Source of the DNA: Lachnospiraceae bacterium
GTDB taxonomy: Bacteria; Bacillota; Clostridia; Lachnospirales; Lachnospiraceae
Length of the DNA: 12,942 nucleotides
Assembly (NCBI GenBank): GCA_022798035.1
Contig: JAAWLS010000035.1
Coordinates: 1-12,942, forward strand
Direction of reading: 5' to 3'
The notes beneath the pieces are model-generated. The model was given only the letters and a program-made list of their open reading frames with translations, searched no databases and was not told the DNA's origin. Shown piece by piece: positions 1-5,106 of this stretch (positions are counted from its first letter, which is position 1; each line of letters begins with the position of its first letter). The position numbers and the translations under genes are program-made.

Positions 1-279
1 CCCCCAAAGAGGAAATAAACCATGGATATATTTTTCAACAATTTCTGGATTTCCTTTATGACCTCTAACAATTCCAAAAGCGTGCCTGATTGCTCTTTCC
101 GATCTTGACGGTGTTGTGTTGTTTTTCTTTGCGATCGTCGGGTATAATTCTTTTGTAATCTGAATATCCGTTCCTCTTTCGTCAAAAATCTGTATTGCGT
201 CCGAAATGTAATTAAATCCTTTAATCCCTGCCGGAACGCCCATTGCAAGCAACGCATCTTCAATCTTTGCCCTGTTCAT
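1..279 (-). CDS. Stand-alone Spo0A C-terminal DNA-binding domain protein (3' end cut by window)
   Basis: A reading frame of 93 codons runs off the left edge. It begins at an ATG with GGAGG 7 bases upstream and overlaps the end of the preceding gene by 20 bases. The product matches the effector domain of the sporulation master regulator Spo0A from its first residues: an opening like ALLAMGVPAGIKGF, then ITKELYPTIAKK at 41-52, then the recognition-helix region TTPSRSERAIRHA at 55-67, which keeps the R..RAIRHA residues that contact 0A boxes in Spo0A. The phosphorylated receiver domain is absent, because the effector part starts at residue 1. It is therefore not expected to be controlled by the phosphorelay. 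It is the last visible gene of the leftward early operon, after the single-strand binding protein. I infer that it binds 0A-box-like DNA, either phage promoters or host sporulation promoters. The family assignment is confident; the role is not known. Confidence 0.85.
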   Translation of the reverse strand, partial: MNRAKIEDALLAMGVPAGIKGFNYISDAIQIFDERGTDIQITKELYPTIAKKNNTTPSRSERAIRHAFGIVRGHKGNPEIVEKYIHGLFPLWG

Positions 280-562
280 TTGTTAATCCTCCATTATGAT
301 TAAATCCTCTCTTGCTCCAAATTGTTGAACCTGTGTTGTTACAACTTAATTCCTCGATTCCTTTTCCTTTGAAGAAATGCTCTATAAAGCTGTAGCACTC
401 CTTTGTTAAATTGATTATGCAAGAGTCTATAAATTGGCTATTCATAGGCACAACATCAATCTTATTGTTTAACATTTCTTCTCTAAAAGCGAATTTGAAC
501 GAACAACCCATACTTGCAAGCAAAGCATTTAATTCATCTGTCATTTCTTCCGTTATTCTCAT
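260..562 (-). CDS. Hypothetical phage early protein, 100 aa
   Basis: I do not recognise this family. The start is taken at the ATG at 562, because GGAGG (570-574) lies 7 bases before it. An in-frame ATG two codons earlier would sit directly on that site. The product begins MRITEEMTDELNALLASMG, has an amphipathic N-terminal half, and has an aromatic-rich stretch CYSFIEHFF near residues 56-64. There is no signal peptide or membrane segment. It starts 2 bases after the stop of the OB-fold protein and its end overlaps the Spo0A-domain gene by 20 bases, so the three are translated from one mRNA. Its place between a single-strand binding protein and a DNA-binding protein suggests an early-region role, but nothing specific can be said. 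Confidence 0.7.
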   Translation of the reverse strand: MRITEEMTDELNALLASMGCSFKFAFREEMLNNKIDVVPMNSQFIDSCIINLTKECYSFIEHFFKGKGIEELSCNNTGSTIWSKRGFNHNGGLTNEQGKD

Positions 563-564
563 AA

Positions 565-1209
565 TCATTCCTCCGTTTCTTCAACCACTGTCAGTTTGCT
601 TATGCTGACCTCATATGCCGTCCGTGTTTCGTATTTATCATCAGAAATCCGTTTCTGATATTCCCGGCTTTGGATTCTTCCCTCAATCCGTAACTTTGTT
701 CCGACTTCCAATCCGCTTGCAAATCTCGCATTTCTGCCCCATGCGATACATGGTATGTAGTCTGATTTTCCGTATTTGCGGTTGATCGCAAGAAGAATGT
801 CTGTGATTTCCCTGCCTAACGGTGTTTTTCGGTAGGTTGGTGGCTTGCAGATGTATCCGCCAAGGGAAATTCTGTTTCCGTCCGGCGCACTCGGTATTCT
901 GTTTTCAAATTCCATTTCCTCAAATTCCCCCGCAAATACCGAAAGAATAAGATGTTTTCTTTCACCCTCATGCTTGTTATAAGACCTAAACTGACCATTC
1001 ACTCTTACAAACCGACCTATCCATTCCACTTTTACATCAACAAGCCGTTCCGATACCGTAATCGGGATAATGTCTTTCTCTCCGCTCAATCTCTCGCTTG
1101 CAAGCATGGCGGTATAAAATCCCTCGCCATAGACTTCATGGCTGAACTCAAAATTACTTGCGATTTCTCCGCTTAATGTTACTTTGTTGTTTTCCTGTTC
1201 TCTGCTCAT
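565..1209 (-). CDS. Single-stranded-DNA-binding-like protein with two OB folds
   Basis: The 214-residue product reads as two successive OB-fold domains of the SSB type. The first covers about residues 8-105 (KVTLSGEIASNF... WIGRFVRVNGQFRSY). The second covers about 112-207 and is the clearer one: NRISLGGYICKPPTYRKTPLG, then DILLAINRKYGKSDYIPCIAWGRNA, then VGTKLRIEGRIQSREY. These are the strand and loop signatures of bacterial and phage SSB proteins. Cellular SSB has one OB fold per chain and an acidic tail ending DDDIPF. Here there are two folds and a short EETEE end, so the usual partner-recruiting tip is missing. The start is ATG with GGAG 7 bases upstream. It likely coats single strands during phage replication or recombination. 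It sits mid-operon, 12 bases after the preceding gene. Confidence 0.85.
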   Translation of the reverse strand: MSREQENNKVTLSGEIASNFEFSHEVYGEGFYTAMLASERLSGEKDIIPITVSERLVDVKVEWIGRFVRVNGQFRSYNKHEGERKHLILSVFAGEFEEMEFENRIPSAPDGNRISLGGYICKPPTYRKTPLGREITDILLAINRKYGKSDYIPCIAWGRNARFASGLEVGTKLRIEGRIQSREYQKRISDDKYETRTAYEVSISKLTVVEETEE

Positions 1210-1221
1210 TGGTTTTCTCCT

Positions 1222-1407
1222 TTAATCTGTGATTTCTTCGTACCATGCTTCCACATGTTCGTATAGAAATGGTTCGACATATTCCTTATTGATATATTCC
1301 TCTTTTTCTTCCTCTGACATTCCATCAAATTCAGAATCATCAATTTCAATCTCGTCTTCATAATCCGCACCCGCGAACCCCGTGCTTATGTTCAATTTTA
1401 CTTTCAT
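1222..1407 (-). CDS. Small acidic phage protein, 61 aa
   Basis: This is a compact, strongly acidic product (MKVKLNISTGFAGADYEDEI... then runs of E and D, ending EAWYEEITD). The pattern of a short beta-like N-terminus with KVKLNISTGFAGA followed by an acidic helical half recurs in small early-region proteins of Firmicute phages, but I cannot name a characterised function. An AAAGGA ribosome site lies 11 bases before the ATG, rather far. The gene is packed between the 115-residue protein and the SSB-like gene, with a 12-base gap to the latter, so it is part of the leftward early operon. The net negative charge would suit a DNA mimic or protein inhibitor, but that is only a possibility. Confidence 0.7.
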   Translation of the reverse strand: MKVKLNISTGFAGADYEDEIEIDDSEFDGMSEEEKEEYINKEYVEPFLYEHVEAWYEEITD

Positions 1408-1429
1408 CTTGACAAATATCCTTTCTCAC

Positions 1430-1777
1430 TCAATATCCATAATGAACAATCTGCATTTCTCCGTCCTGCCACTGCGACAAGTCAAATCCTTTCAAAAGTG
1501 ACAGCAACGGTTTCAATCTGCGGTAATCGTCCTTTTCAACTTCTTTTTCAAGCCATGCGATGACGGTAGGGAAATCGGTATATTTTAGTTCTTTTCCGTA
1601 TTTATCCTTTTTAATCAAGGTATTTCCATCGTCAGCATAAAGTTCTCCGTTAAACTGCTTGTCAAAAAGATCAGTCCAACCTTCTTGCATTTTACAGCAA
1701 TCAAATTTAGCTATTTCCTGTGCAAAATCACTTGAATTGCTTTTCTTTACTATATAAACTCTGCTTTCATATCCCAT
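1430..1777 (-). CDS. Hypothetical phage protein beginning MGYESRVYIV, 115 aa
   Basis: The start at 1777 is fixed by AAAAGGAGA 8 bases upstream. The frame is open a further 39 codons upstream, but that extension has no ribosome site and runs through two hairpins, so it is rejected. The product begins MGYESRVYIVKKSNSS, has a central stretch with FDKQFNGELYADDGNTLIKKDKYGKELKY, and ends in a helix followed by WQDGEMQIVHYGY. It is soluble and mixed alpha/beta, with no membrane segment. Proteins opening with GYESR-YIV are common as unassigned phage ORFs; no function is known to me. The gene follows a 113-base gap that holds two strong inverted repeats, so it may have its own leader control. Confidence 0.7.
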   Translation of the reverse strand: MGYESRVYIVKKSNSSDFAQEIAKFDCCKMQEGWTDLFDKQFNGELYADDGNTLIKKDKYGKELKYTDFPTVIAWLEKEVEKDDYRRLKPLLSLLKGFDLSQWQDGEMQIVHYGY

Positions 1778-1835
1778 GATAAAATCTCCTTTTCTCTTGA
1801 CATTTCCCGAATAACCGCATATAATTAGGCATAGC

Positions 1836-1855
1836 AATAGCCTTATCCGGCTATT
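1836..1855 (-). promoter_or_regulatory. Stem-loop in the leader of the 115-aa gene
   Basis: A perfect 7-bp inverted repeat, AATAGCC with GGCTATT, closes a 6-base loop. On the minus strand it lies about 60 bases before the start codon at 1777. No T-run follows it, so it is more likely an RNA structure or operator than an intrinsic terminator. Confidence 0.45.
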
Positions 1856-1856
1856 C

Positions 1857-1889
1857 ATCCCCACTTGGATTTGCGGTCTGTGTGGGGAT
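1857..1889 (-). promoter_or_regulatory. Stem-loop just after the 52-aa gene
   Basis: A perfect 8-bp inverted repeat, ATCCCCAC with GTGGGGAT, is separated by 17 bases. It begins 2 bases after the stop codon of the preceding gene, and one base separates it from the 7-bp hairpin next to it. Neither is followed by a T-run. Together they fill the only sizeable gap between genes in this part of the operon and may protect or process the mRNA. Confidence 0.4.
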
Positions 1890-1890
1890 T

Positions 1891-2049
1891 TCATTTTCTT
1901 TTGGGGTAAATTCCAGGTTCGCTTGCGTGCAATCCATTTTCTCCGACCTGCAATGCGCCTATCACCATAAGTCTCACGATTGTCTTTGAACTTGCTTTCG
2001 GGACTTTAAAGATCGGGCTAATCACCCTTCTTCTTGCTCTCTTTTTCAT
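1891..2049 (-). CDS. Small basic hypothetical protein, 52 aa
   Basis: The start is taken at the ATG at 2049 (MKKRARRRV...) with AGGAGG only 4 bases upstream, which is tight but strong. The product is very basic at its N-terminus and ends GLHASEPGIYPKRK. It overlaps the end of the membrane-protein gene upstream by 32 bases in another frame. The middle, SKTIVRLMVIGALQVG, could be a short hydrophobic helix. No known domain was recognised. The basic N-terminus suggests nucleic-acid binding, but this is weak. It could be a spurious frame, although the ribosome site and the clean fit before the gap at 1890 favour a real gene. Confidence 0.5.
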   Translation of the reverse strand: MKKRARRRVISPIFKVPKASSKTIVRLMVIGALQVGENGLHASEPGIYPKRK

Positions 2050-2146
2050 CCGCCCTCCTACTGTACCAAAATGCACACGCGATAATTCCTACAATAGTTA
2101 CCATCGACCCGGCGATAAATCCGAGTATAAATTGTGGTATAAACAT
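2018..2146 (-). CDS. Small single-pass membrane protein, 42 aa
   Basis: The start at 2146 is chosen because GGGGAG lies a few bases upstream. A longer frame to 2218 exists but lacks a ribosome site. The product has one hydrophobic segment at about residues 5-27 (FILGFIAGSMVTIVGIIACAF), followed by a charged tail rich in R, E and K, which predicts an N-out/C-in single-pass topology. It overlaps the basic 52-residue gene by 32 bases, suggesting coupled translation. Tiny membrane proteins of this form are common in phage early regions and often unassigned. Neither a holin nor an exclusion role is supported by its location far from the lysis genes. Confidence 0.55.
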   Translation of the reverse strand: MFIPQFILGFIAGSMVTIVGIIACAFWYSRRADEKESKKKGD

Positions 2147-2251
2147 AAAACACTCCCCTTTTCTTATAAATTCATCTGCACATTGCAGTTTGAAATTGCC
2201 ATTGCGGTATTTGTGCAAGGTTTCCAGTTTTTTGCATACTCTACCGACGCG

Positions 2252-3178
2252 TCAAATATATTCTTCTGGATATCTATATTTTTCTAATTCATAATTTTTT
2301 ATCTTTATTTCTTCTTGCAAATTCTCCACCATGGAAATCAGTCTATCAATTTGTTCGTTTTTCTTTTTAGAAATTTCCTCCATAAAATATACGAGGTTTT
2401 CCAGGCTCTCCACATATTCTTTCCCGCTCCTTATCTCCCCGTTTGCAAATTCCATAAAATAATCAAGCGGATTTTTCTCGTACTTTTTGGTTTGAAACAT
2501 AGCCTTATCTTTAAAAATTTTTTCAAGAACATATATCGCTGTCCCCATATCACACAAAAACCACTCTCCGCATATTCTGAAATTTTCAAAATGTTTGTGC
2601 ATGAGCCTTTCTATCTCATATGGATTTGAACAAGGAATTGTTTTATAGACATTTATAATCCTTATCATTCCGCTGTTTTCTATGCTCTTTTTTCTCTTTT
2701 TGGCGTTTTTGCTTATCCCTATCTTTATCTCCCCTCCATCGCTTTTCATGATATAAATCGATTTCCAATCGCTGGGGAAATCTTCTTCTTTTTCGGTTTT
2801 TTGTTCTTCTTTTTCCTTCAAATTTCCAACCTCTCTTTCTTCCTTATCTAATGCAAGGCTAATTCGCAACGCCTCATCAACTTTCTGCATGGTACTGTCG
2901 CTCAATCTGCCAACAAAATCACGCAGCCTGCTCTTGTCTATCGTCCTTAACTGTTCAAGAAGAATCGTTGTGTTGATGTCAAGACAGTAATCTTCTGGCG
3001 ATACTGCAATATGCGTTGGGATATTGGCTTTGTTCTGTGTTGTCATGGGTACGACAATAACGGTCGGCGAATGTGTATTGCCCATATCGTTTTGGATAAT
3101 CAAACACGGTCTGATTCCGCCTTGTTCGCTCCCTACGACTGGTCTTAGGTCTGCATAATAGACTTGTCCACGTTTCAC
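2252..3178 (-). CDS. MazF/PemK endoribonuclease toxin fused to a GIY-YIG-like (T5orf172/MUG113) domain
   Basis: The start is a GTG at 3178; an in-frame TAA lies just upstream and a GGAAGTGAGAG stretch supplies the ribosome site. Residues 1-110 are a complete MazF: KRGQVYYADLRPVVGSEQGG at 2-21, RPCLIIQND at 23-31, and VVPMT at 42-46. Arg23 and Thr46 align with catalytic R25 and T48 of Bacillus MazF, an mRNA-cleaving toxin. After an acidic, charged linker (111-138), residues 139-225 form a GIY-YIG-like unit: IYIMKS at 141, IKIGIS at 151, KKR at 160-162, and EIERLMHKHFENFRICGEWF at 188-207. This is the T5orf172/MUG113 pattern, with its conserved Glu and GEWF. A coiled coil fills about 255-300. 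Ordinary MazF is about 115 residues and has a MazE antitoxin upstream; none is seen here. The fusion may target the toxin or add a nuclease activity. Confidence 0.85.
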   Translation of the reverse strand: MKRGQVYYADLRPVVGSEQGGIRPCLIIQNDMGNTHSPTVIVVPMTTQNKANIPTHIAVSPEDYCLDINTTILLEQLRTIDKSRLRDFVGRLSDSTMQKVDEALRISLALDKEEREVGNLKEKEEQKTEKEEDFPSDWKSIYIMKSDGGEIKIGISKNAKKRKKSIENSGMIRIINVYKTIPCSNPYEIERLMHKHFENFRICGEWFLCDMGTAIYVLEKIFKDKAMFQTKKYEKNPLDYFMEFANGEIRSGKEYVESLENLVYFMEEISKKKNEQIDRLISMVENLQEEIKIKNYELEKYRYPEEYI

Positions 3179-3207
3179 TTGTTATTTCTCTCACTTCCTT
3201 TCTGTGG

Positions 3208-3213
3208 TATAAT
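3208..3213 (+). promoter_or_regulatory. Extended -10 promoter for the small cysteine-rich gene
   Basis: TATAAT is preceded by TGG, giving an extended -10, and AAGGAGG with an ATG follows about 30 bases later. No good -35 is visible at 17 bases. The block GTGGTATAAT...AAGGAGGCGA closely resembles that at 7401-7428. Confidence 0.6.
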
Positions 3214-3243
3214 CTCCCTATCAAATGATAAGGAGGCGAAACT

Positions 3244-3423
3244 ATGAAGTGTCCGCTAAATAACTTCAAAAAGTGCAAATCAGATTGTGCTTGGTATCTT
3301 AAAGACCCTCAATGCTGTGCCGTAAAAAGACTAAGCAGTTTAACAAGTGTCGGAAATCTTGTAGAATTAAAGTCTATCGAACGCAACATATCAAGCATTG
3401 AATCCAAGATTAACCGTATTTAA
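3244..3423 (+). CDS. Small cysteine-rich (putative zinc-binding) protein, 59 aa
   Basis: This short plus-strand gene has an AAGGAGG site 7 bases before the ATG and an extended -10 promoter upstream. The product begins MKCPLNNFKKCKSDCAWY and has cysteines at 3, 11, 15, 24 and 25, the layout of the small zinc-binding CP-N-F-x-x-C proteins found in many Firmicute phages. The rest is helical. It is divergent from the MazF fusion gene and lies between it and the rest of the leftward operon, so the two transcripts oppose each other. Its TAA overlaps the TAA of the convergent 47-residue gene by two bases, with the stops tail to tail. It might regulate its divergent neighbour, but there is no direct evidence. 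Confidence 0.7.
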   Translation: MKCPLNNFKKCKSDCAWYLKDPQCCAVKRLSSLTSVGNLVELKSIERNISSIESKINRI

Positions 3424-3563
3424 CACTCTTTAAGTATGGTATTGGCGATTCTATCCATTTCGCCAGACAACCTTACCAAATCTTCTGTATCAGCGTCTTT
3501 TGATTTCTCTGCCAGTCTGTTCAACTGTTGGCAGAGAATTTCTTCTACTTCCCGCTTGTCCAT
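3420..3563 (-). CDS. Small helical protein, 47 aa
   Basis: The ATG at 3563 has GGAGG about 9 bases upstream, embedded in the last codons of the gene before it, and starts 2 bases after that gene's stop. The product (MDKREVEEILCQQLNRLAEK...) is wholly charged helix with no membrane segment and ends ANTILKEC. It is too short for a named domain. It belongs to the leftward operon driven by the promoter at 3767-3795 and is the second gene transcribed. Its stop codon interlocks with the stop of the plus-strand cysteine-rich gene. Short helical proteins at this place in temperate phages may regulate the lysis-lysogeny switch, but no function is shown. Confidence 0.65.
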   Translation of the reverse strand: MDKREVEEILCQQLNRLAEKSKDADTEDLVRLSGEMDRIANTILKEC

Positions 3564-3565
3564 TT

Positions 3566-3733
3566 TCACACCTCCTGCAATTCTTTCTTCTTTCCGCTGT
3601 CCGCAATCTCCTTATCCCTCAAAGCCGAAAGATAAACGATTGCCATTGTCTTGTTTTCCTCGGATAAAGTAGAGAACAATGCGGAAATTCTCTTTCCCTC
3701 GTCAATATCTCTACTCGTTAATGCTTTTGACAT
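3566..3733 (-). CDS. Small helical protein in the cro position, 55 aa
   Basis: This is the first gene of the leftward early transcript. The start at 3733 (MSKALTSRD) has AAGGAGG 8 bases upstream, and the promoter -10 lies 34 bases before it. A longer frame to 3778 would begin upstream of the promoter and is rejected. The product is helical, with a core LFSTLSEENKTMAIVYLSALRDKE that recurs in unassigned proteins encoded opposite XRE repressors in clostridial prophages. Its position matches that of cro, but no helix-turn-helix is evident, so the functional equivalence is only positional. It overlaps the repressor control region at its 5' end and is very likely repressed through the operators there. 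Confidence 0.7.
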   Translation of the reverse strand: MSKALTSRDIDEGKRISALFSTLSEENKTMAIVYLSALRDKEIADSGKKKELQEV

Positions 3734-3752
3734 GATAAACACCTCCTTAATC

Positions 3753-3816
3753 TTGACTATGTGGTTATTATATCCCACATTGAAGATTTTGTCAATGCTT
3801 TTATTGACTATGTGGG
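3753..3816. promoter_or_regulatory. Repressor operator half-sites ATGTGG(G)
   Basis: Three copies of the same half-site lie between the divergent genes: ATGTGG at 3759-3764, CCCACAT (inverted) at 3774-3780, and ATGTGGG at 3810-3816. The first and third sit in a 12-base direct repeat, TTGACTATGTGG (3753-3764 and 3804-3815). The first pair forms a dyad centred near 3770, over the leftward -10. The third lies in the spacer of the rightward promoter. This is the layout expected for a CI-type repressor that controls both directions. Confidence 0.7.
3767..3795 (-). promoter_or_regulatory. Leftward early promoter
   Basis: On the minus strand, TTGACA (3795-3790), a 17-base spacer and TATAAT (3772-3767) form a perfect sigma-70 consensus. 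It reads into the 55- and 47-residue genes and probably the rest of the early operon. Operator half-sites overlap its spacer and its -10. Confidence 0.85.
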
Positions 3817-3832
3817 ATTTTTATGCTATATT
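3804..3832 (+). promoter_or_regulatory. Repressor promoter
   Basis: TTGACT, a 17-base spacer and TATATT, the last preceded by TGC (extended -10), read into the XRE repressor. The ATGTGGG half-site lies inside the spacer, which predicts autoregulation. Confidence 0.8.
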
Positions 3833-3854
3833 TATATTGAAAGGAGGGATTTTA

Positions 3855-4214
3855 TTGAAAGACCGCATAAAGGAAGTCAGAAAAGAAAACAAAATGACGC
3901 AAGCTGACTTTGGAGAACGAATTGGTGTAAAGGGAAATACAATAGGAAATTATGAACTAGGATTGAGAAACCCAACAGACGCAGTGATATTATCTATTTG
4001 TCGGGAATTTAACATTGTTGAGGATTGGCTAAGAACAGGCATCGAGCCTAAATATGCCATAATAAACGATGATTATACTAAGATTTCTGTAGATATTGAC
4101 AAACACGACCCAAAGGCCAGACAAGCCATAATTGATTATTGGAATTTGTCAGAAGATGACAAGAAACTGTGGTGGAAGTTTGCCGAAAGATTCCTAATGA
4201 AAAACGGAGGGTAG
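3855..4214 (+). CDS. XRE-family phage repressor, short non-cleavable form (119 aa)
   Basis: The start is a TTG at 3855 with AAAGGAGG 7 bases upstream. The open frame extends farther upstream, but that part precedes the promoter. Residues 1-58 are a helix-turn-helix of the XRE/Cro/CI type: RIKEVRKENKMTQADFGERI, then VKGNTIGNYELGLRNPT, then ILSICREFNIVEDWLRTG. Residues 70-119 form a helical tail with DPKARQAIIDYWNLSEDDKKLWWKFAERFL, probably for dimerisation. There is no S24 peptidase (LexA-like) domain, so RecA-stimulated self-cleavage is not expected. It is divergent from the early operon with shared operators, which makes it the immunity repressor by position. Because the phage also encodes several antirepressors, inactivation by a protein partner is the likely induction route. 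Confidence 0.85.
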   Translation: MKDRIKEVRKENKMTQADFGERIGVKGNTIGNYELGLRNPTDAVILSICREFNIVEDWLRTGIEPKYAIINDDYTKISVDIDKHDPKARQAIIDYWNLSEDDKKLWWKFAERFLMKNGG

Positions 4215-4227
4215 CTCCTCCGTTTTT
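4200..4227. terminator. Bidirectional terminator after the repressor gene
   Basis: A perfect 11-bp stem, AAAAACGGAGG with CCTCCGTTTTT, has a 6-base loop. T-runs in both directions serve the repressor on the plus strand and the convergent 45-residue gene on the minus strand. The repressor's stop codon lies in the loop. Confidence 0.85.
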
Positions 4228-4228
4228 C

Positions 4229-4366
4229 TCATTCTTCCAACCACGCTTCGATAAAAGATATAATTTTGATAAGCATTGCTGGATTCTTTATTTTCTTCAC
4301 TAACTCAATGATTTCCCGCCTCTGAAACTCCGTATTACCCACCATATTTCCGTACTTATCTTCCAT
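4229..4366 (-). CDS. Small helical protein convergent with the repressor, 45 aa
   Basis: The start at 4366 (MEDKYGNMVGN) has AAGGAG about 9 bases upstream. Two earlier in-frame ATGs lack a site. The second half is one amphipathic helix, RREIIELVKKIKNPAMLIKI, followed by FIEAWLEE. Short proteins with this REIIELV...NP...FI pattern often accompany XRE repressors in clostridial prophages; their role is not known to me. A TATACT box at 4398-4403 on the minus strand may be its -10. An exact Spo0A box (TGTCGAA, at 4380-4386) lies beside its ribosome site. Transcription ends at the shared hairpin with the repressor gene. Confidence 0.65.
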   Translation of the reverse strand: MEDKYGNMVGNTEFQRREIIELVKKIKNPAMLIKIISFIEAWLEE

Positions 4367-4482
4367 GTGATTAGTCTCCTTCGACATTTTATTTTTTAGT
4401 ATAAAACATCCTCTCAAAAAAACGACATCCCAATCTTACTGCGTGAAATTAGCGGATATTACAAACTTTCCAAATATGAAAG

Positions 4483-4581
4483 TTATGTATCACTTTTACA
4501 TCTCTTATCACCATCCTTATGTATTTCGACCTTACATCCTTCGATTTTAACATAACCACGTAATAAGATACAGTCTATCAT
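4483..4581 (-). CDS. Possible small protein or gene remnant, 32 aa
   Basis: An ATG at 4581 opens a frame reading MIDCILLRGYVKIEGCKVEI and ending GDKRCKSDT. The composition looks like real protein, with cysteines at 4, 16 and 28. The ribosome site is poor, and the same frame is open for 12 further codons upstream without a start. The related repeat copy at 4776-4836 encodes a similar stretch (EITDCIFL) but carries a TAG where this copy has TCA. I read it as the surviving end of a duplicated, decaying gene, or a very small gene of unknown function. Confidence 0.35.
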   Translation of the reverse strand: MIDCILLRGYVKIEGCKVEIHKDGDKRCKSDT

Positions 4582-4625
4582 TTCTGAATAGGATATACTA
4601 TCATGGGCAGTTCTGCCCTATTTTC
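4565..4625. repeat. 61-base imperfect repeat, copy 1
   Basis: It aligns without gaps to 4776-4836 at about 42 of 61 bases, better in the first 37. It contains ATACAGTCT and TATACTAT blocks and ends in the hairpin GGGCA-GTTC-TGCCC followed by TATTTT on the plus strand. Confidence 0.55.
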
Positions 4626-4775
4626 ATTAATACAAACATATATTCGATATAAAATATATTACCACTGTTTGTATTATTTTTCAAGTATATATCAAACAAA
4701 TGTTCTATTTTCTGTACACCCACGCTTTTGTTTCGTTTCGCAACTATGAATACCATTCTATCGCATTTGTGTAAG

Positions 4776-4836
4776 AAAATACAGTCTGTTATTTCCTAAT
4801 AAATTATACTATTGTGGGGATATGCCCCTCTTTTTC
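4776..4836. repeat. 61-base imperfect repeat, copy 2
   Basis: This is the partner of 4565-4625. Its end folds as GGGG-ATATG-CCCC with a T-run. It can also pair as GGATATGCCC with GGGCATATCC (4818-4827 and 4843-4852), giving two mutually exclusive structures just after the membrane-protein gene. Confidence 0.55.
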
Positions 4837-4857
4837 GGGAAGGGCATATCCATCTGG

Positions 4858-5106
4858 TCAATCCTTCATGCCATAATATATCAGACAGAAAAATATAATG
4901 AATACAAATATCGCAACCAGCTTCCAGAATCCGGCAAACAAAATCAGTGCTGTTGCCGCCGCCATTGCCGAAATCTTCACGACGCATTTGAGAGCCATTT
5001 CAAACCGCCAGTCCGTCATGGGCAAATCTTCCTGCCTCTGTATCTGAACCGCTGACGGAAATTCCCCTGCCGTTAATGCCGTTATGGTTTCTTTGATTTT
5101 ATTCAT
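4858..5106 (-). CDS. Small two-helix membrane protein, 82 aa
   Basis: The start at 5106 overlaps the last 8 bases of the antirepressor gene and has AAAGGCGG about 8 bases upstream, so it is translated by coupling. Residues 1-40 are soluble (MNKIKETITALTAGEFPSAV..., then DWRFEMALK). Two hydrophobic helices follow at about 41-60 and 62-79 (AAATALILFAGF; VAIFVFIIFFCLIYYG), ending in the short tail MKD. No domain was recognised. A holin is possible by topology, but it is linked to an antirepressor rather than to the endolysin, so superinfection exclusion or an accessory role of the antirepressor operon is as likely. Confidence 0.65.
   Translation of the reverse strand: MNKIKETITALTAGEFPSAVQIQRQEDLPMTDWRFEMALKCVVKISAMAAATALILFAGFWKLVAIFVFIIFFCLIYYGMKD

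Larger units (their letters stand above)
4367..4857. other. 490-base AT-rich region with no firm gene
   Basis: This stretch separates the immunity region from the antirepressor operon. It holds a 61-base imperfect repeat in two copies (4565-4625 and 4776-4836), each ending in a G/C hairpin, and short minus-strand frames (32 and about 50 codons) without convincing ribosome sites. No tRNA, integrase or clear attachment site was found, although this is where an attachment site would often lie in a temperate phage. Confidence 0.5.

Noticed and set aside
1778..1894. Upstream extension of the 115-aa gene to an ATG at 1894
   Set aside because: It has no ribosome site and passes through two strong hairpins, while the internal ATG at 1777 has AAAAGGAGA at correct spacing.
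4478..4552. Plus-strand 24-codon peptide rich in Tyr and His
   Set aside because: It has no ribosome site or promoter, and the complementary strand carries a more protein-like frame.
4858..5106. Holin assignment for the two-helix membrane protein
   Set aside because: Topology alone would allow it, but it is translationally linked to an antirepressor and far from the endolysin.
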